NCBI RefSeq assembly: GCF_018263905.1
Contig: NZ_JAAFZU010000028.1
Coordinates: 47,731-111,730, forward strand
Direction of reading: 5' to 3'
From: Loktanella sp. SALINAS62
GTDB lineage: Bacteria; Pseudomonadota; Alphaproteobacteria; Rhodobacterales; Rhodobacteraceae
Length of the DNA stretch: 64,000 nt
Within the stretch, counting starts at the first letter, position 1, and the number at the start of each line of letters is the position of its first letter. The notes below the pieces were generated by a model that saw only the letters and a program-made list of their open reading frames with translations, had not been told where the DNA came from and did no database searches. The position numbers and the translations under genes are program-made. Positions 36,429-46,088 of this stretch are shown one piece after another.

Positions 36429-36638
36429 CAACGTGACGACGTCCGCACCGCCCAAACCGAAGTCGGTTCGCAGCGGCGCACCCATTTTGTTTTTTTGCCC
36501 TTTCACCGTGACGCGCACGATCCAGCGCCGCGCACCCGAAGGGTCGACGACCAGGTAAAGGCCGTTGCCATCCCCGTGCCGACCAGCGCCAAGGTTCTCG
36601 ATCAATTTTCTTGTCAGCTTGCCGGACAGTGCCACCAT
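36421..36638 (-). pseudogene. Tyrosine integrase fragment, N-terminal part (split by IS66)
   Basis: From ATG 36638 the minus frame encodes an integrase arm-binding domain: LTRKLIENL, then GDGNGLYLVVDPSGARRWIVRV and TDFGLGGADVVTLNQA. It runs into the IS66 right end. The rest continues at 33657. The start lies 146 bases from the 3' end of tRNA-Ser and points away from it, the usual layout for an integrase beside its tRNA attachment site. Confidence 0.8.
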
Positions 36639-36783
36639 TCATAACACTATTTATACCACGCAAGGAACGAATATCAGTAAAATCGAACGAAATTCAGTGT
36701 GATTACGGAATGCCTTAAACCCAAGAAAACAATAAAAAAAGGCCGCCAGAGGCGACCAAGTCACTGCGATCATAATGGTAGGT

Positions 36784-36873
36784 TGGCGGAGAGACAGGGA
36801 TTCGAACCCTGGGAACCCGTGAAGGCTCAACGGTTTTCGAGACCGCCCCGTTCGACCACTCCGGCACCTCTCC
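36784..36873 (-). tRNA. tRNA-Ser(CGA)
   Basis: Read on the minus strand the gene begins GGAGAGGTGCCGGAGTGG and ends GGTTCGAATCCCTGTCTCTC followed by GCCA. The acceptor stem (GGAGAG/CTCTCC), the anticodon loop CTCGAAA with anticodon CGA, the long variable arm of class II tRNAs and the TTCGAATC T-loop are all visible. CCA is encoded. It is next to an integrase remnant, so its 3' end is the probable attachment site of a mobile island. Confidence 0.95.
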
Positions 36874-37004
36874 GCACCAAGGGTCAACGGTGCGGCGTTT
36901 AATCGGCCTGCGCCCGGTCCGCAAGCCCCAAGATTCGCCGGCTGGGGTTGCTTGCGTGCGGGCTTGCGGTCACTGTCGATTGCACACGCAAAAGGATGCC
37001 GCCG

Positions 37005-37829
37005 ATGCTTCGTGCCCTACGCAGACAGCTAACCGCCGTTATCATCGGTTTCGTGGCAACGACGGCCGCCGCTGACACGATTGATTCCATGTTCGACGCC
37101 ATGCGCATGGACGAGATGGTCGATCTGTTACGTGATGAAGGCTTGGACTACGGGACCGACATCGCAGAAGAGATGTTTACCGGGCCGCCCAGTGTCGCGT
37201 GGGCCGCCGCGGTCGACGCGATTTTCGATGCGGGAACGATGGCCGAAACGCTGCGTGCGCGTATCGGTGATGGTCTGGATAAAGCCGAAATTGCACAAAT
37301 TGCCGGGTTCTACCAAAGCGAGCTCGGCCAGCAGTTGGTTGCGCTGGAAATGTCTGCGCGAAAGGCGATGCTGGATCCGTCGATCGAAGAAGCCGCGATG
37401 CAGGCTGCAACAGAAGCCGTGGTCGCAGGCGGTCCGCGCATCGAAATGATGAAAAGCTACATCAAGGATAACGGCATCATCGAAGCAGAGGTCGCATCGA
37501 ACATGAACGCCAGCGTCGCGTTTTATGTTGGATTGCTGGATGGCGGTGCCGTTTCCGCGTCGGTTACGGAACAGGACATCCTGAATGATGTCTACAGCCG
37601 TCAGGATGACATCCGCGACGATGTGATGGCGCGAATCCATGCTTATTTGTTTCTGGCCTATCGGCCGCTGTCAGATGCACAGTTGGATCAATACATCCAT
37701 TTCGCACAATCAGCGTCCGGTCAGGCGTTGAATGCGGCGATGTATGATGCGTTCGACAGCTATTATATCGACGCCTCGCGCCAGCTTGCACTGGCGGCAG
37801 CAGCGCAAATGCAGGGGGCAGACCTGTAG
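37005..37829 (+). CDS. DUF2059-containing exported protein
   Basis: About 274 residues. It starts with a signal peptide (MLRALRRQLTAVIIGFVATTAAA). The mature part is helical, with DEMVDLLRDEGLDYG, then IAQIAGFYQSELGQQLVALEMSAR, the DUF2059 pattern, and a related repeat near the C-terminus (DAQLDQYIHFAQSASGQALN). The family function is unknown. Start 37005 is chosen because AAAGGA sits 8 bases upstream; the in-frame ATG at 36996 lies only one base after that AAAGG. It is convergent with the small lipoprotein gene. Confidence 0.78.
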   Translation: MLRALRRQLTAVIIGFVATTAAADTIDSMFDAMRMDEMVDLLRDEGLDYGTDIAEEMFTGPPSVAWAAAVDAIFDAGTMAETLRARIGDGLDKAEIAQIAGFYQSELGQQLVALEMSARKAMLDPSIEEAAMQAATEAVVAGGPRIEMMKSYIKDNGIIEAEVASNMNASVAFYVGLLDGGAVSASVTEQDILNDVYSRQDDIRDDVMARIHAYLFLAYRPLSDAQLDQYIHFAQSASGQALNAAMYDAFDSYYIDASRQLALAAAAQMQGADL

Positions 37830-38159
37830 TCAGCCGCCCCAGATCAGCAGCGCACTGGCGAGCGCACCGGGGCTTGCGGCATATAGCCCGCTATCGGATC
37901 GCAACTGGATGATCCGGGCCGGACGGTCTGCGACCGGCACGCCAGCGGCATCAAATGCACGGGTCAGGGCAGGGCCGCCGCCCGCCGATACATCGTTCAT
38001 GATGGCGGGCAGTTCGGATTTGACCGCCAGTTCGACGGCCCCGCGCTGTTGATCGGACAGGGATGGCTTTGACAACACCCCGGTAAACGGGTTTTGCAGG
38101 GCGACACCGGCGGGCGCACAGGCGCCCAGAATGATCAGGCAGGACAGGGTCAGGCGCAT
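37830..38159 (-). CDS. Small putative lipoprotein
   Basis: A 109-residue exported protein. MRLTLSCLIILGACAPAG contains a lipobox (LGAC), so it is probably lipid-anchored at Cys14. The rest has LSDQQRGAVELAVKSELPAIMNDVS, with no known domain. AAGGA precedes the ATG at 38159. The frame extends upstream through the rplU region, but that is shadow of the other strand. Confidence 0.65.
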   Translation of the reverse strand: MRLTLSCLIILGACAPAGVALQNPFTGVLSKPSLSDQQRGAVELAVKSELPAIMNDVSAGGGPALTRAFDAAGVPVADRPARIIQLRSDSGLYAASPGALASALLIWGG

Positions 38160-38342
38160 GGGTTTTCCTTGTTTCGCAGGGGTTGACTTGTATCGCAGTT
38201 GGTCAGATAAGCCGCCATCCGGACAAGTCCCTTGTTGCGGTAATGACATGAATTCGCCCACGGGCGCGCTGTTGACGGGTGGCACTGGCCGCGAATGCCC
38301 TGCGGGGAACCCTACCGACGCGAAAGACAAAAGGAAGACCCT

Positions 38343-39059
38343 ATGTTTGCGGTTATGAAAACCGGTGGCAAACAGTATCGCGTCCAGTCGGGCGATGTGC
38401 TGCGTGTCGAAAAGCTGAACGCCGAAGCTGGCGACGAAATCCAGTTCAACGATATCCTGATGGTCGGCGACACTGTCGGCGCACCGCTGGTCGAAGGCGC
38501 AGGCGTCAAGGCGACCGTGATCGACCAGATCAAAGGCCCCAAAACGATCAACTTCGTCAAGCGTCGCCGTAAGCACGGTTCGCAGCGTCGCAAGGGTCAT
38601 CGTCAGCAACTGACGCTGGTTCGGATTGGCGACATTCTGGAATCCGGCGCTGATAAATCCGGCATTCGTGCCGCCGTTTCGGGCCGTGGTATCGCATTCG
38701 CCGTGGCCGGTGTGGCTGCTGCTGCAGGTGCCGCCGCTGCCTATGCCGCGACCCGCGGGAACGACAGCGACACCGCGAAAGCCGCCCCCAAGGCAAAGCC
38801 GTCTGCCACCGAGAAAGAAGCGCCCAAGGCGAAATCCGCCAAGGAGGCATCGGTAACGTCAGGCGCAGACGATCTGAAACTGCTGTCGGGCGTTGGCCCT
38901 GCACTGGAAAAGAAACTGCATGCTGAAGGTATCACAACCTTTGCACAGATCGCCGCTTGGACTGACGCAGAAGTCGAGGAGTTCGGTGAAAAGCTGAGCT
39001 TCAAGGGCCGGATCGAGCGTGAAGGCTGGATCGAGCAAGCTAAAGAACTTTCGAAGTAA
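38343..39059 (+). CDS. rplU: 50S ribosomal protein L21 with long C-terminal extension
   Basis: A 238-residue protein. Residues 1-103 are L21 ([18 protein letters not shown], then [20 protein letters not shown]), which binds 23S rRNA in the large subunit. The rest is an extension: an unusual Ala/Val-rich hydrophobic stretch (about 115-137), a Lys/Ala/Pro-rich linker (141-168), and a helix-hairpin-helix domain (about 175-238, [22 protein letters not shown]). Extensions ending in such a domain are known in Rhodobacteraceae L21. The hydrophobic stretch is less expected. It is followed 12 bases later by rpmA. Confidence 0.93.
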   Translation: MFAVMKTGGKQYRVQSGDVLRVEKLNAEAGDEIQFNDILMVGDTVGAPLVEGAGVKATVIDQIKGPKTINFVKRRRKHGSQRRKGHRQQLTLVRIGDILESGADKSGIRAAVSGRGIAFAVAGVAAAAGAAAAYAATRGNDSDTAKAAPKAKPSATEKEAPKAKSAKEASVTSGADDLKLLSGVGPALEKKLHAEGITTFAQIAAWTDAEVEEFGEKLSFKGRIEREGWIEQAKELSK

Positions 39060-39071
39060 GGAGACCGACAC

Positions 39072-39341
39072 ATGGCACACAAAAAAGCAGGCGGTTCATC
39101 CCGTAACGGACGCGACTCAGCAGGTCGTCGTCTTGGCGTCAAGAAATTCGGTGGCGAAGTCGTCATTCCGGGCAACATCATCATGCGCCAGCGCGGCACA
39201 AAGATGTGGCCGGGCAACGGCGTCGGCATGGGCAAGGATCACACGATCTTTGCAACCGTCGAAGGCAACGTGCAGTTCCACAAGGGTCTGAAGGGTCGCA
39301 CCTTTATTTCCGTCCTGCCGATGGCCGAGGCCGCAGAGTAA
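39072..39341 (+). CDS. rpmA: 50S ribosomal protein L27
   Basis: An 89-residue protein with the L27 hallmark [20 protein letters not shown] and [20 protein letters not shown]. The flexible N-terminus reaches the peptidyl-transferase centre. AAGGAGA precedes the start. It pairs with rplU, and a strong terminator follows. Confidence 0.97.
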   Translation: MAHKKAGGSSRNGRDSAGRRLGVKKFGGEVVIPGNIIMRQRGTKMWPGNGVGMGKDHTIFATVEGNVQFHKGLKGRTFISVLPMAEAAE

Positions 39342-39363
39342 GCGCCTGACCCGCAACACATTT

Positions 39364-39396
39364 AAGGGGACCGGCGCACCGTCGGTCCCCTTTTTC
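39364..39396 (+). terminator. Rho-independent terminator of rplU-rpmA
   Basis: A 10-bp perfect stem (AAGGGGACCG / CGGTCCCCTT) with a 9-base loop is followed by a T-run. It starts 23 bases after the rpmA stop. Confidence 0.9.
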
Positions 39397-39440
39397 GTTT
39401 CAGGCCCGCGCTTCGGGCCGCATCTTTGGGAGGAGATGTG

Positions 39441-39998
39441 ATGCAGTTTGGCCCCGTGACATCGATGCAGCCAGTCGGGCAGTCGTCCTATCACGCCGGA
39501 CGGTTCATCCTGCGCCCCTTGCGGACGTCAGATACTGGTCTGATCAGCATGTATGCGTCCGACCCGGTATTGGCACGCGGCGCACGATCCATTCCTCATC
39601 CGCTGCCCGCTGGCGTGATCGAGGCCATGATCGCGCGTGCGTCACAGGCTGATCGGACCGAAGATATCTGGGCGATGGACGGATCGAATGCTGGCCATGC
39701 AGAGGTGCTGGGCCTTGTCAGTCTGGTGCGCATGGACCGCGCCCAGTCCGAAGTGTTTTTCTGGGTGGCCCCCGGATTCTGGAACGTTGGTTTCGCCACC
39801 GAAGCGCTGCGCACACTGCTGACGGCAAATCCCCATGCCGCACGGCAGTATTTTGCCGAAAGCTTTCAGGACAACCCCGGTTCGGCCCGCGTTTTGACAA
39901 ATTGTGGTTTCGACTATCTGGGCGATGCAGAGGCGTTTAGCCTTGCCCGTAACGCTGTGGTGCCGACATGGACCTATATGCTGAAAACCGGGCTTTAG
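39441..39998 (+). CDS. GNAT acetyltransferase (RimJ/RimL type), first of three
   Basis: A 185-residue GNAT protein. FILRPLRTSDTGLISMYASD is the usual RimJ/RimL opening, and the acetyl-CoA region FFWVAPGFWNVGFATEALRTLL is present. Such enzymes acetylate protein N-termini or small molecules. The start ATG 39441 follows GGGAGGAG. It overlaps the next GNAT by 31 bases. The substrate is unknown. Confidence 0.83.
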   Translation: MQFGPVTSMQPVGQSSYHAGRFILRPLRTSDTGLISMYASDPVLARGARSIPHPLPAGVIEAMIARASQADRTEDIWAMDGSNAGHAEVLGLVSLVRMDRAQSEVFFWVAPGFWNVGFATEALRTLLTANPHAARQYFAESFQDNPGSARVLTNCGFDYLGDAEAFSLARNAVVPTWTYMLKTGL

Positions 39999-40486
39999 CG
40001 CGGCATATCCAGACGGACCGTCTGACTTTGCGGCCTGTTGTGCCGTCTGACGCTGGTGCCATCGTCGCGGCACTGAATGATTGGGATGTGACGCGCTGGC
40101 TGTCGGTGGTGCCATTTCCCTATACAGCCAGTGATGCGGCATGGTGGATCGGTCACGCGGATCAGCCCGGTCATTGGGCCATCGACGCAGGCGATGGATT
40201 GATCGGTGCCGTATCGATCAAACCGGATCTGGGGTATTGGCTGGCCTCGGACCATCATGGCAAAGGGTTCATGACCGAAGCCGCCCGCGCGGTCGTCGCG
40301 GATTATTTTTGCACATCGGACGCCGATCTGGAATCGGGACATTATCCCGCGAACGCGGCGTCCCGCGCGGTGCTGGTGCGGCTTGGATTTGCTGACACCG
40401 TGCTGGATACTGAACGTCAGGTCGCGACTGGCATGGATGTCGCCGTGCAGCGGATGCGGCTGGCGCAGGATGATTTTCATGGCTGA
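39968..40486 (+). CDS. GNAT acetyltransferase, second of three
   Basis: A 172-residue GNAT protein with DRLTLRPVVPSDAGAIVAAL at the start, then DLGYWLASDHHGKGFMTEAARAVVADYF as acetyl-CoA site and YPANAASRAVLVRLGF near the end. The long overlap with the gene before and the 8-base overlap with the gene after show tight coupling. The partner or substrate is unknown. Confidence 0.83.
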   Translation: MDLYAENRALARHIQTDRLTLRPVVPSDAGAIVAALNDWDVTRWLSVVPFPYTASDAAWWIGHADQPGHWAIDAGDGLIGAVSIKPDLGYWLASDHHGKGFMTEAARAVVADYFCTSDADLESGHYPANAASRAVLVRLGFADTVLDTERQVATGMDVAVQRMRLAQDDFHG

Positions 40487-40976
40487 CGGTCTGCCGCGTT
40501 CGATCGCACCGCAGGATGTCGACGACATTCACGCCATTGCCAGCCATTGGCCCAGCGTGCGGCAGATGGGCGCCTGGCCCTGGCCTGCGGACCGCGACTT
40601 TACCCGCAGCAGGTGTAAACCTTTTGCTGATAAGGGCTTTGTCTGGGCGATCCCGCTGGACGACCGCATCGTCGGCAGCATGGCTGTCACGCGGGCAGAG
40701 CTGGGATATATGCTGCATCCGGATGCCGCGGGCAGGGGGCTGGCGACCCGTTACGGGCAAATGGCCGTGGACCACGCCTTTGACCAGTATGATTGGGACG
40801 CGCTGAACGCCACGGTCTGGTATGATAACCCCGCGTCCTACCGTGTGCTGACGAAACTGGGGTTTGTGCATTGGCAGACGGTGTTGATGCGCGGTGCTGT
40901 GCGTTATCCGTGTCTGACATATTGTTTTCGCTTGACCCGCGCACGCTGGCACACCTTGAGAGGCGACGCACAATAG
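40479..40976 (+). CDS. GNAT acetyltransferase, third of three
   Basis: A 165-residue GNAT protein. [26 protein letters not shown] is the acetyl-CoA motif, and [18 protein letters not shown] follows. It differs clearly from the two upstream GNATs, so this is not a simple recent triplication. ATG 40479 overlaps the previous stop. The gene precedes obgE by 37 bases. Confidence 0.82.
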   Translation: MADGLPRSIAPQDVDDIHAIASHWPSVRQMGAWPWPADRDFTRSRCKPFADKGFVWAIPLDDRIVGSMAVTRAELGYMLHPDAAGRGLATRYGQMAVDHAFDQYDWDALNATVWYDNPASYRVLTKLGFVHWQTVLMRGAVRYPCLTYCFRLTRARWHTLRGDAQ

Positions 40977-41013
40977 ATTACGTGCAGGCGAAACCCGAAA
41001 AGGCGCTGTTGAC

Positions 41014-42060
41014 ATGAAATTTCTCGATCTCTCCAAGATCTATATCCGGTCCGGCGGTGGCGGTGCGGGCTGCGTGTCGTTCCGGCGTGAAAAGTTCATC
41101 GAATACGGCGGCCCCGACGGCGGCGATGGCGGCAACGGCGGGTCTGTCATTGCCGTGGCCGTGGACGGGCTGAACACGCTGATCGACTTTCGGTATCAGC
41201 AGCACTGGTTCGCCAAATCCGGCCAGCACGGCATGGGCAGTCAGAAAACCGGTAAATCCGGCGAGGATGTCGTGTTGCGCGTGCCCGTCGGCACCGAAAT
41301 TCTGGACGAAGATCAGGAAACCGTGATCGCCGACATGACGGAGGTCGGCCAGCGCGTCGTTCTGGCCAGCGGCGGCAATGGCGGCTGGGGCAACCTGCAT
41401 TTCAAATCGGCGACCCATCAGGCACCACGTCGCGCCAATCCGGGACAGGAAGGTGTCGAACGGACGCTGTGGTTGCGGCTGAAACTGATCGCGGACGCGG
41501 GGCTTTTGGGGATGCCGAACGCCGGTAAATCGACGTTCCTTGCCGCGACATCGAACGCGCGTCCGAAAATTGCCGATTATCCGTTCACCACGCTGGTTCC
41601 GAACCTTGGTGTGGTGGGCGTCGACGGTGTGGAATTTGTGGTCGCCGACATTCCCGGCCTGATCGAGGGTGCATCCGAAGGGCGCGGACTGGGCGATCTG
41701 TTTCTGGGCCACGTCGAACGGTGCAACGTGTTGTTGCACCTGATCGACGGCACCAGCGGCGACCCGATGCAGGATGGCAAGACGATCATCCATGAAATCC
41801 AGTCCTATGCCACGGAACTGGCGGACAAGCCGCGTGTGACGGTCATCAACAAGATCGACGCGCTGGACGCCGAAGAGCGCGCTTTTTTAAAAGACGAGGT
41901 CGAAGCAGCACTTGGCACACCCGTCATGCTGATGTCCGCCGTCACGGGCGAAGGCGTCGTGGACGTGCTGCGCGCGCTACGGACCCAGATTGACGATGGC
42001 CGTCTGCGCCATAAAATCGAAGAAGCCGCCCCCGAAGAGGACGCGCAGTGGCAACCCTGA
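41014..42060 (+). CDS. obgE: GTPase ObgE/CgtA
   Basis: A 348-residue GTPase. The glycine-rich Obg fold occupies about 1-158 ([19 protein letters not shown], then [14 protein letters not shown]). The G domain follows: G1 [10 protein letters not shown]2 region [13 protein letters not shown]3 [10 protein letters not shown]4 NKID. It is essential for ribosome assembly and links growth to stress. The C-terminal OCT domain is short or absent, as in many alphaproteobacteria. It overlaps proB by 13 bases. Confidence 0.96.
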   Translation: MKFLDLSKIYIRSGGGGAGCVSFRREKFIEYGGPDGGDGGNGGSVIAVAVDGLNTLIDFRYQQHWFAKSGQHGMGSQKTGKSGEDVVLRVPVGTEILDEDQETVIADMTEVGQRVVLASGGNGGWGNLHFKSATHQAPRRANPGQEGVERTLWLRLKLIADAGLLGMPNAGKSTFLAATSNARPKIADYPFTTLVPNLGVVGVDGVEFVVADIPGLIEGASEGRGLGDLFLGHVERCNVLLHLIDGTSGDPMQDGKTIIHEIQSYATELADKPRVTVINKIDALDAEERAFLKDEVEAALGTPVMLMSAVTGEGVVDVLRALRTQIDDGRLRHKIEEAAPEEDAQWQP

Positions 42061-43172
42061 CCGATGCCAAGCGGCTGGTGGTCAAGATCGGGTCTGCCCT
42101 GTTGGTGGATCGTGACACTGGCGCGCTGCGGTCCGACTGGCTGACTTCACTCGCACAGGATGTGGCCCGGCTGCGCGCGCGCGGCACCGATGTGATCCTT
42201 GTGTCGTCGGGGTCCATCGCACTTGGGCGGGGGGTCTTGGGGCTGCCAAAGGGTGATTTGCCGCTGGAGCAAAGCCAGGCGGCGGCGGCAGTCGGGCAGA
42301 TCCAGCTGGCACGGGCCTATCAGGACGCCTTGGGGCCGCTTGGGATCACGACCGGGCAGGTGCTTGTGACGCTCGACGACAGCAGTGATCGGCGGCGATA
42401 TCTGAATTCCCGCGCGACGATGGCGACGATGTTGTCGCTGGGTGTTGTACCCATTGTGAATGAAAACGATACGATCGCGACCGATGAAATCCGTTATGGC
42501 GACAATGACCGTCTGGCCGCACAGGTTGCCGTGACCGTGGGTGCCGATCAACTTGTGCTGCTTTCGGATGTTGACGGGCTCTATACGGCTAATCCGAATA
42601 CCGATCCGGATGCACGCCATATCCCGACCGTCGATACATTGACTGCGGAAATCCTTGCGATGGCGGGCGATGCTGTCTCTGGCCTGTCCAAAGGCGGGAT
42701 GAAGACCAAAGTGATGGCCGCGCGTGTTGCGACAGAAGCAGGCTGCGCGCTTGCAATCACATTAGGGTCGCGGCTGAACCCATTGGCTAAGCTGGAAGAA
42801 GGCGCGCGCTGCACGTGGTTCACAGCGCAGATTACACCGCAGGCCGCGCGCAAAAGCTGGATCGCGGCGATGAAACCGCGCGGGGTTCTGGGCGTGGATG
42901 CGGGGGCAGTGCAGGCACTGACCCAAGGCAAAAGCCTGTTACCGGCGGGCGTCACGGCGGTATTGGGCGATTTCGAACGCGGCGATCCGGTGCAGATCGC
43001 GAATGCAGCAGGTGCGCATCTGGGGATCGGCCTTGCCGGCTACCCATCGACAGAGGCGCGGACGATTGCGGGGCACCGCAGCGGGGATATCGCTGAACTG
43101 CTTGGCTACAAGGGCAGGCCCGCCTTGATCCACCGCGATGATATGGTGCTATCCGACAGGGGAACGACATGA
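42048..43172 (+). CDS. proB: Glutamate 5-kinase
   Basis: A 374-residue enzyme with the amino-acid-kinase domain ([11 protein letters not shown], then [33 protein letters not shown]) and a C-terminal PUA domain (about 280-370). It makes glutamyl 5-phosphate in the first step of proline synthesis. The start is GTG 42048 inside the end of obgE, with GAGG about 6 bases upstream. It is translationally coupled to proA (ATGA). Confidence 0.96.
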   Translation: MATLTDAKRLVVKIGSALLVDRDTGALRSDWLTSLAQDVARLRARGTDVILVSSGSIALGRGVLGLPKGDLPLEQSQAAAAVGQIQLARAYQDALGPLGITTGQVLVTLDDSSDRRRYLNSRATMATMLSLGVVPIVNENDTIATDEIRYGDNDRLAAQVAVTVGADQLVLLSDVDGLYTANPNTDPDARHIPTVDTLTAEILAMAGDAVSGLSKGGMKTKVMAARVATEAGCALAITLGSRLNPLAKLEEGARCTWFTAQITPQAARKSWIAAMKPRGVLGVDAGAVQALTQGKSLLPAGVTAVLGDFERGDPVQIANAAGAHLGIGLAGYPSTEARTIAGHRSGDIAELLGYKGRPALIHRDDMVLSDRGTT

Positions 43173-44362
43173 CCGACGACGCAGCCGCCATGATGACCCG
43201 TATCGGCACAGCGGCCCGTGCTGCGGCGCAAACGCTCTCCATGGCCAGCAGCGCAGCAAAGCAAACCGCGTTGAACGCAGCCGCAGATGCAGTCTGGTCA
43301 CGGCGCGCGAATATCATGGCCGCGAACGCCAAGGATATGGATTTCGGCCGGGGCAAGGGGCTGTCGGACGCGATGCTGGACCGGCTGATGCTGGACGAAG
43401 ACCGCATAGACAGCATCGTTACGGGCCTGCGTGCCGTAGCCGGGCAGGCCGATCCTGTCGGTCAGGTGATCGAAGAATGGGACCAGCCGACTGGCCTGCA
43501 TATCCGCCGGGTTCGGACCCCGATCGGTGTCATCGGCGTGATTTATGAATCGCGACCCAATGTGACGGCGGATGCTGGCGCGCTGTGCCTGAAATCCGGC
43601 AATGCGGTCATATTGCGCGGAGCCGGGCTGCCGGATACTGCCATCCAGCTTGTGCCAACGCGGGACCGTGCGGCTGTTTCAGCGATGTTGCAGGCTGTCG
43701 ACCACATCGATGTGATCGTGCCGCGCGGCGGCAAGGGGTTGGTGGGCTTGGTGCAAAAGGATGCGCGCGTTCCCGTGTTCGCCCACCTTGAAGGTATCTG
43801 CCATGTCTACGTGGATGGCGCGGCTGATCCGGTCAAGGCGCGCAACGTGCTGCTGAACGCGAAAACGCGGCGCACAGGTATCTGTGGATCTGCGGAATGT
43901 GTGCTGATTGATCGGACGTATTGGGACGCACATGGTCCCGATCTGATCCAGGCATTGCTGGATGCCGGGGTAGAGGTGCGTGCCGATGGCGATGCGGCCC
44001 TTGCCGGAACCGTAGCGGCGCAGCCCGATGATTTTGGCAAGGAATTTCTGGACATGGTAATCGCCGCGCGCATCGTGGACGGCGTGCAGGGTGCGATGGA
44101 TCATATCCGCCGCTACGGGTCGGGCCATACAGACGCGATCCTGACCGAAGACGACGCAACGGCAGATGCGTTCTTTCGCGGATTGGATAGCGCGATCCTG
44201 ATGCGCAACGCATCGACCCAGTTTGCCGACGGCGGCGAATTCGGGATGGGGGCAGAGATCGGTATCGCGACGGGCAAACTGCATGCGCGCGGTCCTGTCG
44301 GCGCGACCCAGCTGACCAGTTTCAAATACCTTGTGACCGGCAACGGCACGATCCGCGACTGA
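43169..44362 (+). CDS. proA: Gamma-glutamyl phosphate reductase
   Basis: A 397-residue aldehyde-dehydrogenase-fold enzyme. The catalytic Cys lies in [30 protein letters not shown] and VPRGGKGLV are typical ProA segments. It reduces glutamyl phosphate to the semialdehyde with NADPH, the second step of proline synthesis. It is the last gene of the obgE-proB-proA unit and is convergent with chpT, two bases away. Confidence 0.96.
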   Translation: MTDDAAAMMTRIGTAARAAAQTLSMASSAAKQTALNAAADAVWSRRANIMAANAKDMDFGRGKGLSDAMLDRLMLDEDRIDSIVTGLRAVAGQADPVGQVIEEWDQPTGLHIRRVRTPIGVIGVIYESRPNVTADAGALCLKSGNAVILRGAGLPDTAIQLVPTRDRAAVSAMLQAVDHIDVIVPRGGKGLVGLVQKDARVPVFAHLEGICHVYVDGAADPVKARNVLLNAKTRRTGICGSAECVLIDRTYWDAHGPDLIQALLDAGVEVRADGDAALAGTVAAQPDDFGKEFLDMVIAARIVDGVQGAMDHIRRYGSGHTDAILTEDDATADAFFRGLDSAILMRNASTQFADGGEFGMGAEIGIATGKLHARGPVGATQLTSFKYLVTGNGTIRD

Positions 44363-44364
44363 CG

Positions 44365-44970
44365 TCAGACCGATTCAGCCGTCACACGGATGGCAATCAG
44401 CGTCGGTTCGATCTGGCAGGACAGGTTGCAATGCGCATCTTTCAATGCGCGCACCAGTAGCGCAAACTGGACCTGCGATGCCGTGCAATCCGGCGGCGGG
44501 GCGTCGGCCATCAATGCCCCCCAGATGATGGGATCGGCGGCAATCCGATCCGATCGGGCGGTGATCTGCAAAATGTCACCGACCTGATGGAACGCGACGG
44601 CACCACCCGTTGGCAGGGCCGATTCCATGCATTGCGCCGCCAGCAGGGCGATCTGCGCCAGCGGCCGCGTGATTTCGCCCGTGATTGTCCAATCGTACGT
44701 GATGCGCCCGCCATCAGCCAAGTCTGCCAGCACGGATACGATATCGGCGTTGACCAGCCACTGATCTGGCCGTGCCGATCCATATGCGATCCGGAAAAAG
44801 CGGATGCGTGCGCTGGCACTGCCGACCGATCCGGTGATCAGTTTCATTTCCTGCGATCCACTGCCGCCGGACATCGCCAGCAATTCGACCCCATTGCCGA
44901 TTGCGCCGATTGGACTGATAAGGTCATGGCAAATGCGGGATGCAACCAGCGCTGCAAGATTATCAGCCAC
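44365..44970 (-). CDS. chpT: Histidine phosphotransferase ChpT
   Basis: A 201-residue protein with the ChpT H-box ASRICHDLISPIGAIGNGVELL (His15 as phosphorylated residue), then a degenerate ATPase-like C-terminal domain without ATP motifs. In alphaproteobacteria ChpT passes phosphate from CckA to CtrA and CpdR, controlling cell cycle and, in roseobacters, motility and gene transfer agents. Length and order match the family. It stands alone, convergent with proA. Confidence 0.9.
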   Translation of the reverse strand: MADNLAALVASRICHDLISPIGAIGNGVELLAMSGGSGSQEMKLITGSVGSASARIRFFRIAYGSARPDQWLVNADIVSVLADLADGGRITYDWTITGEITRPLAQIALLAAQCMESALPTGGAVAFHQVGDILQITARSDRIAADPIIWGALMADAPPPDCTASQVQFALLVRALKDAHCNLSCQIEPTLIAIRVTAESV

Positions 44971-45002
44971 GGCGCATTCCCCCCCAGACAGGACCGCCGA
45001 AC

Positions 45003-45185
45003 ATGCCCCATGACATGAACGATATGCTTGAACCGGGAATGCTGGTCCAAAATCCGGACGCCCCGCATTGGGGAACGGGACAGGTGCAATCCAATATTGG
45101 CGGCAAGGTCACGGTGAATTTCCGCGAGGAAGGCAAGGTTGTCATCGACGCGCGACAGGTCATGCTGATCCCCGTGTTTGAATAA
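45003..45185 (+). CDS. DUF3553-containing small protein
   Basis: About 60 residues, mostly one DUF3553 domain: EPGMLVQNPDAPHWGTGQVQS, then KVTVNFREEGKVVID. This short beta-barrel-like domain is also fused to UvrD-type helicases. A free copy next to chpT is known in this family. A second ATG at 45015 is equally possible as start. The biochemical role is unproven. Confidence 0.8.
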   Translation: MPHDMNDMLEPGMLVQNPDAPHWGTGQVQSNIGGKVTVNFREEGKVVIDARQVMLIPVFE

Positions 45186-45317
45186 TCAATCTTTCATAGC
45201 AGGGTGTACCAATGCGTCAAACCTGCCACCCACACGTTGCGGGCAATTGGTTTCAAACTGATTAAGCCTCGCGTATAGCTTTGCGCCTGACTTGAATTCT
45301 AGGATTGACCCGACCGG

Positions 45318-46088
45318 ATGCTTGCCATTGCCCCTGGTTTTACAGCGCGATTTGCCCGCAGCGACAGCGATCTGCGGTCAGTGCAAAGCTTGCGTTACGA
45401 CGTTTTCGTCAAGGAAATGGGGGCTGGCGGCCCCTCTGTCGACCATGCAACGGGGCGGGAATCGGATGTCTTTGACATCTTTGCCAGTCATCTGATGCTG
45501 GAACATGATGCACATGGCCAGCGCCAGCTTGCCGGGGTTTACCGTTTGATGGACCGCGCGCAGGCACAGGCCGCTGGCGGGTTTTCGGCGGCGGCCGAAT
45601 TTGATCTGGCACCACTGCTGAACAGTGGCCGCCCGGTGATCGAGGTCGGCCGATCCTGTGTGCGTGCTGATTACAGGGGCGGGCAGGCGATGCATATGCT
45701 GTGGTCAGGATTGGCCAGCCATCTGCGCCGCACCGGAGCAGAGGTGTTGTTCGGTGCGGCATCCTTTGCCGGGACCGACAGTGCCGCATTGCGCGCACCA
45801 TTGGGGCTGTTGATGGCACAACATCTGGCACCGCCCGACCTGCGGACGCAAGCCCGGGGTCCGGGTGCCGTCGACGTGACGCCGGACGCGGGCGCCGACC
45901 GCAAGGCCACGCTGCGGGCCATTCCCGCGCTGATCAAGGCGTATCTGCGTCTGGGTGGTGTTGTGGGGCAGGGTGCCTGTGTCGATGCCGATTTCGGTAC
46001 TACGGACGTCTGTATGATTCTGGATGTGGCGCGCATGCGTCCCGATCTTGCGCGGCAATTCGGGCAGTGTCATGACCTGGTCGGCTGA
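45318..46088 (+). CDS. olsB: Ornithine-acyl[acyl-carrier-protein] N-acyltransferase OlsB
   Basis: A 256-residue GNAT-like acyltransferase. SLRYDVFVKEMG and the region VIEVGRSCVRADYRGGQAMHMLW, then EVLFGAASFAG, follow the OlsB pattern. It N-acylates ornithine with a 3-hydroxy fatty acid, the first step of ornithine-lipid synthesis. It overlaps olsA by 17 bases, which supports the assignment. Confidence 0.88.
   Translation: MLAIAPGFTARFARSDSDLRSVQSLRYDVFVKEMGAGGPSVDHATGRESDVFDIFASHLMLEHDAHGQRQLAGVYRLMDRAQAQAAGGFSAAAEFDLAPLLNSGRPVIEVGRSCVRADYRGGQAMHMLWSGLASHLRRTGAEVLFGAASFAGTDSAALRAPLGLLMAQHLAPPDLRTQARGPGAVDVTPDAGADRKATLRAIPALIKAYLRLGGVVGQGACVDADFGTTDVCMILDVARMRPDLARQFGQCHDLVG

Noticed and set aside
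1-36783. A second copy of the tRNA-Ser 3' end as the far attachment site of the island
   Set aside because: Reading for the ACAGGGATTCGAACC block found only the tRNA itself. The other end may lie outside the window or be eroded.
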